Source: CAYXAA01 sp964462985
Lineage (GTDB): Bacteria > Pseudomonadota > Alphaproteobacteria > Rhizobiales > Stappiaceae
Direction of reading: 5' to 3'
Length of the DNA stretch: 48,756 bases
Assembly: GCA_964462985.1 (NCBI GenBank)
Contig: CAYXAA010000034.1
Span: forward strand, 1-48,756
Position 1 is the stretch's first letter; every line of letters starts with the position of its first letter. Under the pieces are notes generated by a model. It made no database searches and was not told where the DNA came from. It saw nothing but the letters and a program-made list of their open reading frames with translations. Both the position numbers and the translations under genes were made by a program. Of this stretch, positions 16,496 to 24,836 are shown piece after piece.

Positions 16496-17341
16496 GTGGA
16501 TCAAAGCCAGTTGCTCGACACCCTCGTGCGGATCGCCCTTGCTGCGGGCGCCGAAACGCTCCCGCTGTTTCGTGCCGGAACCGCAGTGGAACGGAAGGCC
16601 GACGCGAGCCCGGTGACCGAAGCCGACCGCGCCGCCGAGCGGCTCATTCTCAAGCAGCTGCACGCCGCCTTCCCGGACGTTCCCGTCGTTGCCGAGGAAT
16701 CGGTTGCCGCCGGACATATTCCCGAGATCGGGCGCCGCTTCTTCCTGGTCGACCCGCTCGACGGCACGCGGGAATTCGTCAACGGCAATGGCGACTACAC
16801 CGTCAACATCGCTTTGATCGAGGACGGGCGGCCGGTGGCCGGCGTGGTGCATGCCCCGGCCCGCGGCGAGACCTATGCCGGAGCCGTCGGCCTCGGCGCC
16901 TTCGAACTGGCGGACGGCGCCCAGACCATCGGTGCCGGGCGGCCGATCGCCGTGCGCCGCGGCGTGGCCGAGGCGCTTGTTGCGGTGGCGAGCCGTTCTC
17001 ACTCAACACCCGAGACCGATGTATTCCTCGACGAGGTCGTTGTGCGCGACCGGGTCTCCGTCGGCTCCTCGCTGAAGTTCTGCCTGGTCGCCAAGGGGGC
17101 CGCGGACGTCTACCCGCGCTTTGGCCGGACCATGGAATGGGATACGGCCGCCGGCCAGGCCGTGCTCGAGGCGGCCGGCGGCATCGTGGTTACGGCGGAC
17201 GGTGCCGCGCTCGGCTACGGCCGCGTGGAGCAGCCGCACGATGCGCCCTTTGCAAATCCATTCTTTCTCGCGCTCGGCGATCCGGTTCCCCGTGACCGGA
17301 TTCTGGCCGCATTTTCACGCTGCAATGCAAAAACCCAATAG
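16496..17341 (+). CDS. cysQ: 3'(2'),5'-bisphosphate nucleotidase
   Basis: A 281-residue inositol-monophosphatase-fold enzyme. CysQ hydrolyses 3'-phosphoadenosine 5'-phosphate (PAP), the by-product of PAPS-using reactions, to AMP. The metal-binding motifs are VVAEES, FFLVDPLDGTREFVNGNGDYTVNIAL (DPLDGTREF is diagnostic for the CysQ branch) and EWDTAAGQAVLEAAGG. Length and start (GTG at 16496) agree with the family. It stands 118 bp after the deacetylase-like gene and about 150 bp before cysD, same strand. The context with cysD and cysNC supports a PAPS cycle. Confidence 0.94.
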   Translation: MDQSQLLDTLVRIALAAGAETLPLFRAGTAVERKADASPVTEADRAAERLILKQLHAAFPDVPVVAEESVAAGHIPEIGRRFFLVDPLDGTREFVNGNGDYTVNIALIEDGRPVAGVVHAPARGETYAGAVGLGAFELADGAQTIGAGRPIAVRRGVAEALVAVASRSHSTPETDVFLDEVVVRDRVSVGSSLKFCLVAKGAADVYPRFGRTMEWDTAAGQAVLEAAGGIVVTADGAALGYGRVEQPHDAPFANPFFLALGDPVPRDRILAAFSRCNAKTQ

Positions 17342-17510
17342 GTAACCGGCCAGCGAAAATTTATTCCATCTGCCTCGCCACAGGACGAAACCTGCGGCTC
17401 GCTGCAGCCGGATTTCTCCGCTAGACAGGGGTGACCGGTCAGCAGCGTTCGGCACCGTCGCAACCTCCGACGGCCACAGGGCCCAGTATATTGGAGTGAA
17501 CCGTCTCGTG

Positions 17511-18413
17511 ATGTCCTCCCGCAGTCATTTGCAGCGTCTTGAGTCCGAATCGATCGAAATCATGCGCGAGGTGGTGGCCGAGACGCGCCGCCCGGTCATG
17601 CTCTATTCGATCGGCAAGGACTCCAGCGTGATGCTGCACCTTGCCCGCAAGGCATTCTATCCGGCGCCGCCGCCGTTTCCGCTGCTCCACGTCGACACGA
17701 CGTGGAAGTTCAAGGAGATGATCACCTTCCGCAACCGCGCCGCGGCCGAGGCGGGCATGGAGCTGATCGTCCACACCAACCAGGACGGGCTTTCCAGGAA
17801 CATCAACCCGTTCGACCACGGCTCGTCGTTCTACACCCAGGTGATGAAGACCGAGGCGCTGAAGCAGGCACTCGACAAGGGCGGCTACGACGCGGCTTTC
17901 GGCGGCGCACGGCGCGACGAGGAGAAGTCGCGGGCCAAGGAGCGGATCTTCTCGTTCCGCTCGGAAAGCCACGGCTGGGACCCGAAGAATCAGCGGCCGG
18001 AGCTCTGGTCGCTCTTCAACACCCGGGTGAAGCCGAAGGAGTCGATCCGGGTGTTCCCGCTGTCGAACTGGACCGAGCTCGACATCTGGCAATACATACT
18101 GGCGGAAGACATCCCGATCGTGCCGCTCTATTTCGCCGCCGAGCGTCCGGTCGTGGAACGGGACGGCCAGCTCATTATGGTCGATGACGAGCGCCTGCCG
18201 CTGCTGCCCGGCGAGGCGCCGCAGAGCCGGTTGGTGCGATTCCGCACGCTCGGCTGCTATCCGTTGACGGCCGCCGTGCCGTCCGCCGCGGCGACGCTGG
18301 AGGAAATCGTGGAGGAGATGCTGGTCGCCCGCACCTCGGAGCGCGCTGGTCGCATGATCGACCATGACGAGGCCGCATCGATGGAGAAGAAGAAGCGCGA
18401 GGGATATTTCTGA
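17511..18413 (+). CDS. cysD: Sulfate adenylyltransferase subunit 2
   Basis: CysD is the catalytic subunit of ATP sulfurylase, forming adenosine 5'-phosphosulfate (APS) from ATP and sulfate in the cytoplasm, driven by GTP hydrolysis in CysN. Visible features are the PP-loop motif YSIGKDSSVMLHLARKAF, then LLHVDTTWKFKEM, AFGGARRDEEKSRAKER and a C-terminal RFRTLGCYPLT. The ATG at 17511 gives 300 residues, the usual length. A GTG at 17496 directly after GGAG would add five residues and cannot be excluded. The stop overlaps the cysNC ATG by one base, so the two subunits are translationally coupled. Confidence 0.95.
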   Translation: MSSRSHLQRLESESIEIMREVVAETRRPVMLYSIGKDSSVMLHLARKAFYPAPPPFPLLHVDTTWKFKEMITFRNRAAAEAGMELIVHTNQDGLSRNINPFDHGSSFYTQVMKTEALKQALDKGGYDAAFGGARRDEEKSRAKERIFSFRSESHGWDPKNQRPELWSLFNTRVKPKESIRVFPLSNWTELDIWQYILAEDIPIVPLYFAAERPVVERDGQLIMVDDERLPLLPGEAPQSRLVRFRTLGCYPLTAAVPSAAATLEEIVEEMLVARTSERAGRMIDHDEAASMEKKKREGYF

Positions 18414-20314
18414 TGAGCGTCGCCTTCGAACAGCGGGACGCAGCGCCCGTCGCCGCCTATCTCGCCCAGCAGGAACAGAAGGGGTTTCTGAGGTTTCTCA
18501 CCTGCGGCAGCGTCGATGACGGCAAATCGACCCTGATCGGCCGCCTGCTTTACGACACCAAGCTGATCTTCGAGGACCAGCTCGCCGCGCTGCACCGCGA
18601 TTCCAAGAAGCACGGCACCCGCGGCGGCGACATCGATTTCGCGCTGCTGGTCGACGGGCTCGAGGCCGAGCGCGAGCAGGGTATCACCATTGATGTCGCC
18701 TACCGCTTCTTCGCAACGGAGAAGCGCAAGTACATCGTCGCCGACACGCCCGGCCACGAGCAGTACACTCGCAACATGGCAACGGGTGCCTCGACCGCCG
18801 ACCTTGCGGTGATCCTGATCGATGCCCGCAAGGGCGTCCTGACCCAGACGCGTCGGCATTCCTTCATCGTGTCGCTGCTCGGCATCCGCCACGTGGTCGT
18901 CGCCGTCAACAAGATGGACCTCGTCGACTATTCACAGCAGCGCTTCGAGGAGATCGAGGCCGCCTATCGCGCCTTCGGGGCGACCTTCGACTTCGAATCG
19001 CTGACGGTGATCCCGCTTTCGGCCCTCCAGGGCGACAACGTGATTTCCCGCTCCGAGGCGATGCCCTGGTACAGCGGGCCCAGCCTCCTGGAACATCTCG
19101 ACACCATCGAGGTCCACGCCGACCTCGCCGACGCTCCGCTGCGGCTGCCGGTGCAGTGGGTCAACCGGCCCAACCTCGACTTCCGCGGCTACTGCGGCAC
19201 GATCGTCTCGGGCCGGGTCCGGCCGGGCGACAAGGTGGTGGTGGCCCGCTCCGGGCGCGAGACCCGGGTCGAGCGCATCGTGGCCATGGACGGCGACCGC
19301 GAGGAGGCCGTGTCCGGCGACGCTGTGACGCTGACGCTCGCCGACGAGATCGACATCTCGCGCGGCGACGTGCTGTCGGCGCCAGCGGCCCGGCCGGAGG
19401 TCAGCGACCAGTTCACCGCTCATGTGATCTGGATGGGCGAGGAGCCGCTTTATCCGTCGCGGCCCTACCTGATGAAGCTCGGACGTCAGACCGTGACGGC
19501 CACGGTTACGGAGCTCAAACACAAGATCGACGTCAACACGTTCGAGCATCTGGCCGCCAAGGACCTGCATCTCAACGAGGTCGCCTATTGCAATATCGCG
19601 GTGTCGCAGCCGGTGGTGTTCGACCCCTACGAGGCGAATCGGGAGATGGGGTCGTTCATCCTGATCGACCGCTTCACCAACCGCACGGTCGGAGCCGGCG
19701 TGGTGTGGTTCGCGCTGCGACGCGCCTCCAACATCCACCTGCAGGCGCTCGACGTCGACAGGGCAGCGCGTGCGGCCGCCAAGCACCAGAAACCGGCCGT
19801 GCTGTGGTTCACCGGACTGTCCGGCGCCGGCAAGTCGACCATCGCCAATCTGGTGGAGAAGAAGCTGCACGTCGCCGGACGCCACACCTACCTGCTCGAC
19901 GGCGACAACGTCCGCCACGGCCTCAACCGCGACCTCGGCTTCACCGCGGCCGACCGCGTCGAAAACATCCGCCGCGTCGCGGAGGTATCGAAACTGATGG
20001 CCGACGCCGGCCTCATCACGCTGGTGTCCTTCATCTCGCCCTACCGCGCCGAGCGCGACATGGCGCGCAGCCTGATGCCGGAAGGCGATTTCATCGAGAT
20101 CTATGTTTCGACCTCGCTGGAAGAAGCCGAGAAGCGCGACCCCAAGGGCCTCTACAAGAAGGCGCGCGAGGGCAAGCTCAAGAACTTCACCGGCATCGAC
20201 AGCCCCTACGAGGCGCCGGAGAACCCCGAGCTCACCCTCGACACCGAGCGGCACTCCGCCGAGGAGCTCGCCGATCAGGTGGTGCGGTTCCTCGAGGAGC
20301 GCATCCTCACGTGA
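18413..20314 (+). CDS. cysNC: Bifunctional sulfate adenylyltransferase subunit 1 / APS kinase
   Basis: A 633-residue fusion. The N-terminal about 430 residues are CysN, an EF-Tu-like GTPase (GSVDDGKSTLIGR near residue 31, DTPGHEQYTRNMATGAS, NKMDLVDY) that energises CysD. The C-terminal about 190 residues are CysC, APS kinase, with a P-loop GLSGAGKSTIANL near residue 466, LLDGDNVRHGLNRDLGF and FIEIYVSTSLEEAEKRDPKGLYKKAREG. Together with CysD it makes PAPS from sulfate. The fusion is common in alphaproteobacteria, including the nodulation homologue NodQ. No PAPS reductase (cysH) or sulfite reductase gene is in the window, so the product could feed assimilation or sulfation of a cell-surface molecule. 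It ends 194 bp before glmU, with a large hairpin between. Confidence 0.96.
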   Translation: MSVAFEQRDAAPVAAYLAQQEQKGFLRFLTCGSVDDGKSTLIGRLLYDTKLIFEDQLAALHRDSKKHGTRGGDIDFALLVDGLEAEREQGITIDVAYRFFATEKRKYIVADTPGHEQYTRNMATGASTADLAVILIDARKGVLTQTRRHSFIVSLLGIRHVVVAVNKMDLVDYSQQRFEEIEAAYRAFGATFDFESLTVIPLSALQGDNVISRSEAMPWYSGPSLLEHLDTIEVHADLADAPLRLPVQWVNRPNLDFRGYCGTIVSGRVRPGDKVVVARSGRETRVERIVAMDGDREEAVSGDAVTLTLADEIDISRGDVLSAPAARPEVSDQFTAHVIWMGEEPLYPSRPYLMKLGRQTVTATVTELKHKIDVNTFEHLAAKDLHLNEVAYCNIAVSQPVVFDPYEANREMGSFILIDRFTNRTVGAGVVWFALRRASNIHLQALDVDRAARAAAKHQKPAVLWFTGLSGAGKSTIANLVEKKLHVAGRHTYLLDGDNVRHGLNRDLGFTAADRVENIRRVAEVSKLMADAGLITLVSFISPYRAERDMARSLMPEGDFIEIYVSTSLEEAEKRDPKGLYKKAREGKLKNFTGIDSPYEAPENPELTLDTERHSAEELADQVVRFLEERILT

Positions 20315-20414
20315 GAGTGCGGGCGGCCGGGCGAGCCAGCCGGGCCGCCGTCTCATCCGCCCCCGCTCGAGGTCCGACACTTTACAGAGCGATGCGCTGA
20401 GGTAGGATCGCCGC

Positions 20415-20464
20415 GGCCGGCATCCTCTCGGCCGTTATCCTGGACGGCCGAGAGGATGCCGGCC
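20415..20464. repeat. Perfect 21-bp inverted repeat (hairpin) between cysNC and glmU
   Basis: Arms at 20415-20435 and 20444-20464 are perfect reverse complements (21 bp, no mismatch) around an 8-base loop TATCCTGG. There is no T-run on either side, so it is not a classical intrinsic terminator. It lies 100 bp after the cysNC stop and 44 bp before the glmU start. It could act as an mRNA-stabilising stem, a bidirectional terminator, a protein-binding palindrome or a mobile palindromic element. Confidence 0.9.
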
Positions 20465-20508
20465 AAGCTAATGTGAGGCGAACGCATCGCGCTCTTGCGG
20501 GGAGTCCC

Positions 20509-21867
20509 ATGGCCGAAGGGTCCTGTCTGTCGATCGTGCTGGCCGCCGGGCTCGGCACCCGGATGAAGTCCGATCTGCCCAAGGTGATGCACCAGGTCGG
20601 CAACCTGCCGATGGTCGGCCACGTGCTGAAGACGCTGAGGGCGGCCGATGTCGAACGCATCGCCGTCGTCGTCGGGCCGGACATGGCCGATGTCGAAGCG
20701 GTGGTGCGCGCGACCGCGCCCGATGCGGAGTGCATGGTGCAGGCCGAGCGACTCGGCACCGCCCATGCCGCGCGCGCGGCCGAGCCTGCCTATCAAACGC
20801 CGGCGGACACCGTCCTCGTCCTGTTCGGCGACACCCCGCTCGTCACCGCTCAGACCATCCGCCGCATCCGTGACCGTCTGTCGGCCGGAGCGGACATCGT
20901 GGTGCTCGGCTTCGAAGCGGCGGACCCGTTCGGCTACGGCCGGCTGCTGATGGACGGCGAGCGGCTCGTCGCCATCCGCGAGGAGAAGGACGCCAGCGCC
21001 GAGGAGCGGCGCGTCACCTTCTGCAATTCCGGGATCATGGGCTTCAACGGCGCCCGCTTCGCCGACCTGCTGTCGCGGATCGGCAACGCCAACGCCAAGG
21101 GCGAATTCTATCTCACCGACGCCGCCGAGATCGCCGGTACGCTGGGCCTGACGGTGGTCGCCGAAACCGCGCCGGAGGACGAGGTCCAGGGCATCAACAC
21201 CCGCGCCCAGCTTGCTCAGGTCGAAGCCGTGTTCCAGCGCCGGGCGCGGCTTGCCGCGATGGAGAACGGTGCGACGCTGACGGCGCCGGAGTCCGTGTTC
21301 TTCTCCCACGACACCCGGCTTGGCCGCGATGTCGTCGTGGAACCGAACGTGGTGTTCGGCCCCGGCGTGACCGTTGCCGACCGGGTCACGATCCGCGCCT
21401 TCAGCCATCTGGAGGGCACCAGCGTTGCCGAAGGCGCCATCATCGGCCCCTACGCCCGGCTGCGTCCGGGCGCGGCCATTGGCGACGACGCCCATATCGG
21501 CAACTTCGTCGAGATCAAGAACGCGGTGATCGACCGCGGCGCCAAGGTCAACCACCTGACCTATATCGGCGACGCCGACGTCGGGGCGAGGACCAACATC
21601 GGCGCCGGCACCATTACCTGCAACTACGATGGCTTTCTGAAGCACCGAACCAGGATCGGCGCCGGCTGCTTTATCGGCTCCCATGCGACGCTGGTCGCAC
21701 CGGTCACGATCGGCGACGGCGCCTATGTGGCGGCCGGCAGCGTGATTACCGAGCCTGTCGGCGACGATGCACTCGTGCTCGGACGCGCCCGCCAGACCGA
21801 AAAGCCGGGTCGGGCCGCCGAGATCCGCGCCCGGCTCGCCCGGGCCAAGGCGGCAAAGTCGTCCTGA
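20509..21867 (+). CDS. glmU: Bifunctional GlmU: GlcN-1-P acetyltransferase / GlcNAc-1-P uridyltransferase
   Basis: A 452-residue GlmU. It acetylates glucosamine-1-phosphate and then makes UDP-GlcNAc, the precursor of peptidoglycan and lipid A. The N-terminal nucleotidyltransferase domain has LAAGLGTRMKSDLPKVMH, LFGDTPLV and FCNSGIMGF. The C-terminal left-handed beta-helix has hexapeptide repeats, including GAIIGPYARLRPGAAIGD, HIGNFVEIKNA and NIGAGTITCNYDGF. The ATG at 20509 is chosen because GGGGAG lies just upstream and MAEGSCLSIVLAAG matches the family; an upstream in-frame start at 20473 falls outside homology. It may be linked in function to the glycosyltransferases upstream, which need activated sugars. 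Confidence 0.97.
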   Translation: MAEGSCLSIVLAAGLGTRMKSDLPKVMHQVGNLPMVGHVLKTLRAADVERIAVVVGPDMADVEAVVRATAPDAECMVQAERLGTAHAARAAEPAYQTPADTVLVLFGDTPLVTAQTIRRIRDRLSAGADIVVLGFEAADPFGYGRLLMDGERLVAIREEKDASAEERRVTFCNSGIMGFNGARFADLLSRIGNANAKGEFYLTDAAEIAGTLGLTVVAETAPEDEVQGINTRAQLAQVEAVFQRRARLAAMENGATLTAPESVFFSHDTRLGRDVVVEPNVVFGPGVTVADRVTIRAFSHLEGTSVAEGAIIGPYARLRPGAAIGDDAHIGNFVEIKNAVIDRGAKVNHLTYIGDADVGARTNIGAGTITCNYDGFLKHRTRIGAGCFIGSHATLVAPVTIGDGAYVAAGSVITEPVGDDALVLGRARQTEKPGRAAEIRARLARAKAAKSS

Positions 21868-21928
21868 GCGCCGCCGCCCCTACCGCTATTCGCCGCATCC
21901 GCGGTTTGAGGCCACCGGAGGACCGGAC

Positions 21929-22549
21929 ATGCTGACCATCTGGGGACGGACCAATTCGGTCAACGTGAAGAAGGTGCTGTGGTGCGCCGAAGAGCTTGGC
22001 CTCACCTATGAGCGCAAGGAGGCCGGCGGCCTCTTCGGCCTTGTCGACGAACCGTCCTTCCGTGCATTGAACCCGAACGGCCTCGTCCCGCTGATCGAGG
22101 ACGACGGCCTCGTGCTTTGGGAATCCAACACGATCGTGCGCTACTTCGCGGCGAAGTACGGAACACCGGCGTTCTGGCCGAGCGACCCGGCGACGCGCGC
22201 CAGCGGCGAGAAATGGATGGACTGGGCGACCTCGACCCTGGCGGGGCCGTTCAGAAACGTGTTCTGGCCGATGGTGCGCGCGGCGCCGGAAGAGCGCGAC
22301 ATGGCGCGAATCGAGGAGAACGTCTCCACCTGCTCACGCCTTCTCGGCATCGTCGACAAGGCGCTTGCGGATCAGCCCTATCTGAGCGGAGAGGCGTTCG
22401 GGGCGGCCGACATTCCCCTCGGCTGCTTCGCCTACGGCTGGTACGGCATGGCGATCGAGCGGCCCGACCTGCCGCATCTGAAGGCGTGGTACGACCGGCT
22501 CACCGAACGTCCGGCCTATCGCCAGGCGGTGATGATCCCGCTGACGTGA
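21929..22549 (+). CDS. Glutathione S-transferase family protein
   Basis: A 206-residue two-domain GST. The thioredoxin-like N-terminal domain opens LTIWGRTNSVNVKKVLWCAEELGL, contains NPNGLVPLIEDDGLVLWESNTIVRYFAAKY (the cis-Pro and glutathione-binding Glu-Ser motif), and is followed by an all-helical domain with YLSGEAFGAADIPLGCFAYGW (the N-capping motif). The first in-frame ATG within homology is at 21929; longer frames upstream overlap glmU. It lies 61 bp after glmU and is convergent with the next gene. It probably conjugates or isomerises small electrophiles; the substrate is unknown. Confidence 0.9.
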   Translation: MLTIWGRTNSVNVKKVLWCAEELGLTYERKEAGGLFGLVDEPSFRALNPNGLVPLIEDDGLVLWESNTIVRYFAAKYGTPAFWPSDPATRASGEKWMDWATSTLAGPFRNVFWPMVRAAPEERDMARIEENVSTCSRLLGIVDKALADQPYLSGEAFGAADIPLGCFAYGWYGMAIERPDLPHLKAWYDRLTERPAYRQAVMIPLT

Positions 22550-22582
22550 AAAGGCAGCGGATCCGAGCAGCCTGGTCCCGCC

Positions 22583-22954
22583 CTATCGGATCGGGCCCTT
22601 GAAGATGAAGAATGCGCCGAGGGCGATGAGGCCGAAGCCGATGGCGTGGTTGAGGGTGATCTTCTCGCCGAGATAGAGCACGGAGAACACGGCGAACACC
22701 GACAGGGTGATCACCTCCTGCATCGTCTTCAGCTCGGCCGCCGAATAGACCTGATGGCCAATGCGGTTGGCCGGAACGGCCAGACAGTACTCGATGAAGG
22801 CGATCGCCCAGCTTATGGCGATCACGGCGAACAGCGAGGAATGCGGAAACTTCAGGTGCCCGTACCAGGCAAACGTCATGAAGACGTTCGAGGACACCAG
22901 CAGCAGGATTGGCAGGATCTGGGGGCTGCCGAGGCTGGCGACGAGCGACGACAT
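22583..22954 (-). CDS. DUF486 / DMT-family small membrane protein
   Basis: A 123-residue integral membrane protein with four predicted helices (LPILLLVSSNVFMTFAWYG; SSLFAVIAISWAIAFIEYCLAV; VITLSVFAVFSVLYLG; HAIGFGLIALGAFFIF). The pattern YCLAVPANRIGHQVYSAAELKTMQEVITL is characteristic of the DUF486 group, which belongs to the drug/metabolite transporter superfamily. The size fits a single-repeat, EmrE-like transporter. It is 24 bp downstream of the methyltransferase gene on the same strand, so they are likely cotranscribed. Function unknown. Confidence 0.88.
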   Translation of the reverse strand: MSSLVASLGSPQILPILLLVSSNVFMTFAWYGHLKFPHSSLFAVIAISWAIAFIEYCLAVPANRIGHQVYSAAELKTMQEVITLSVFAVFSVLYLGEKITLNHAIGFGLIALGAFFIFKGPIR

Positions 22955-22978
22955 CCGTGGGGCTCCGGGCCTTTGCCG

Positions 22979-23575
22979 TCAGCCGGCTGCCGCCGCCGGC
23001 CGCAACAGCCGGAGCCGCCAGGTCACGTGCTTCTTGTCGGAGGTGAGCCGGTAGTCGTCGAGCACGGTCCAGCCCTCGCCGTCCGTCGCCTCCCAGAGCC
23101 GGGCGATCAGGCGGTTGGCGCCCGATTCCGGCCGCTTCGGCGAATACATCGAGATCGCGATCACGCCGCCGGGCCTGAGGAACGGCAGGTAGCGGGCGAC
23201 GACGGCCGCCGGATCGTCGGCAAAGTGCAGCACCTCGTTAAAGACGATCGCGGAGAAGGTCTCGTCCTTTTCCGGCGTGAAGGTGTGCATGTCGCCGGCG
23301 CGCAGGCTTGCGATCGACGGATCGACGTCGGCGATTTCGATGGCCGCGGGCGCCAGATCGACCCCGACATAACGGTTGATGCCCATCGGCGTCAGGCGCT
23401 CGTAGAGCAGTCCCTCGCCGCAGCCGATGTCGAGCACCGAGTCCATGGCGTCGTTGAGGGCGAGCCACATGCCGATAATGCCGTAGCGCCCACTCTCCGG
23501 CAGATCCCTGAGAAAGGCCCAGCGGCCGTTGCGGTATTCCTCGTCCCAACCCGCGGCGGACGTCGCGTTCTTCAT
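22979..23575 (-). CDS. Class I SAM-dependent methyltransferase
   Basis: A 198-residue class I methyltransferase. Motif I is SVLDIGCGEGLLYERL, followed by YVGVDLAPAAIEIADV (motif II Asp), FSAIVFNEVLHFADDPAAVV (motif IV) and FLRPGGVIAISMYSP (motif VI). The ATG at 23575 is chosen because MKNATSAAGWDEEYRNGRW matches small methyltransferases and the upstream in-frame extension has no similarity. It is followed by the DUF486 gene 24 bp downstream and preceded by the importer permease gene on the same strand with an 88-bp gap. The substrate cannot be told. Confidence 0.88.
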   Translation of the reverse strand: MKNATSAAGWDEEYRNGRWAFLRDLPESGRYGIIGMWLALNDAMDSVLDIGCGEGLLYERLTPMGINRYVGVDLAPAAIEIADVDPSIASLRAGDMHTFTPEKDETFSAIVFNEVLHFADDPAAVVARYLPFLRPGGVIAISMYSPKRPESGANRLIARLWEATDGEGWTVLDDYRLTSDKKHVTWRLRLLRPAAAAG

Positions 23576-23663
23576 TCCGGAACTCTCCAACACCAAGCGA
23601 GACTGTTGTGTCCGAGGTCGAACCGGCCACAGGACGGAACGTCGATCGCTTCGATTCTCCCGA

Positions 23664-24836
23664 TCACTTATAGGGATCTGCGGCGTCGCGCAAACCGTCA
23701 CCGAGGAAGTTGAAGGCCAGCACCACGATGATGATCGGCACCACGGGAGCCATCAACCAAGGATAGATCACCACCACCGTGATGTCCTGCGCCTCGTTGA
23801 GCAGGACGCCCCAGGACACTGCCGGCCGCCTCAGGCCGAGGTTCAGGAAGGAGAGCGCGGTCTCGCCGAGGATCATGCCGGGGATCGACAGCGTCGCCGA
23901 GGCGATGATGTGGCTGGTGAAGCCGGGAAGCAGGTGTTTTCGGATCACCCGCGAGGGCCTTGCTCCCATCAGCACCGCCGCCCGAGCATATTCCTCCTCG
24001 CGCAGCGCCAGCAGCTTGGAGCGCACCGCGCGGGCAAGGCCGGGCCAGTCGAGCAGGCCGAGGATGATGGTGAGGCCGAAATAGATCCAGACCGGCGACC
24101 ACGTCACCGGCAGCGCAGCGGACAATGCCATCCATAACGGCAGTTCGGGCAGCGAGCGCAGGATCTCGATGACGCGCTGGATCAGGCTGTCGATGAAGCC
24201 GCCGAAGTAGCCGGCGATGCCGCCGAAGACCATGCCAAGCACGATCGAGATCGCCACGCCGATCAGGCCGACCGTGAGCGACAGGCGCGCGCCGTAGATG
24301 AGACCGGACAGCACGTCGCGGCCGAGCCGGTCGGTGCCGAGCAGAAAGAGCGAGCCGCCCTCCGCCGGACAGAACAGATGGAAGCGCCCCGGAATCACGC
24401 CCCAGAACTCATAGGGCGAGCCGAGGCAAAAGAACCGCACCGGATAGATCCGATCCCTGTCCTCCTGAAACTCCCAGCGCACGGTCTCCAGGTTGATCGT
24501 GGACGTCATGCCGTAGACGAAGGGTCCGACGAACTCGCCCTCGTGGAACAGGTGCAGCCGCTGAGGCGGGGCGTAGAGATGGTCGTTCGACCGCTCGTTC
24601 GGTGTGTAGGGGGCGATGATCTCGGCAAAGGGGACGCAGAGATAGAACAGCAGCAGCACGATTCCCGACCACACGGCGATGCGGTGGCGACGGAACTTCC
24701 ACCACATGATCTGCCACTGGGAGGCCTGGAAATAGCGCTCCTGTTCGGGCGTGAGCGTTTCGGTGGATTGGGGATTGAACGGCTGCGGATCGACGAAATG
24801 CTCGGCCGCCCCCTGGTCGCGGGTCTCGACCGTCAC
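23664..24836 (-). CDS. Peptide-type ABC importer permease (OppC/DppC-like)
   Basis: A 390-residue inner-membrane permease. The conserved EAA loop is YARAAVLMGARPSRVIRKHLLPG, and the hallmark LLGTDRLGRDVLSGLIYGARLSL follows the first periplasmic loop. The N-terminal cytoplasmic tail (about 50 residues) and the loop between the first and second membrane segments (about 90 residues, with FHEGEFVGPFVYGMTSTIN and YPVRFFCLGSPYEFWGVIPG) are longer than in standard OppC. The ATG overlaps the stop of the OppB-like gene (ATGA), so they are coupled. It is the last gene of the four-gene importer operon. The substrate class (oligopeptide, opine or sugar conjugate) is not decidable from the permease. Confidence 0.92.
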   Translation of the reverse strand: MTVETRDQGAAEHFVDPQPFNPQSTETLTPEQERYFQASQWQIMWWKFRRHRIAVWSGIVLLLFYLCVPFAEIIAPYTPNERSNDHLYAPPQRLHLFHEGEFVGPFVYGMTSTINLETVRWEFQEDRDRIYPVRFFCLGSPYEFWGVIPGRFHLFCPAEGGSLFLLGTDRLGRDVLSGLIYGARLSLTVGLIGVAISIVLGMVFGGIAGYFGGFIDSLIQRVIEILRSLPELPLWMALSAALPVTWSPVWIYFGLTIILGLLDWPGLARAVRSKLLALREEEYARAAVLMGARPSRVIRKHLLPGFTSHIIASATLSIPGMILGETALSFLNLGLRRPAVSWGVLLNEAQDITVVVIYPWLMAPVVPIIIVVLAFNFLGDGLRDAADPYK

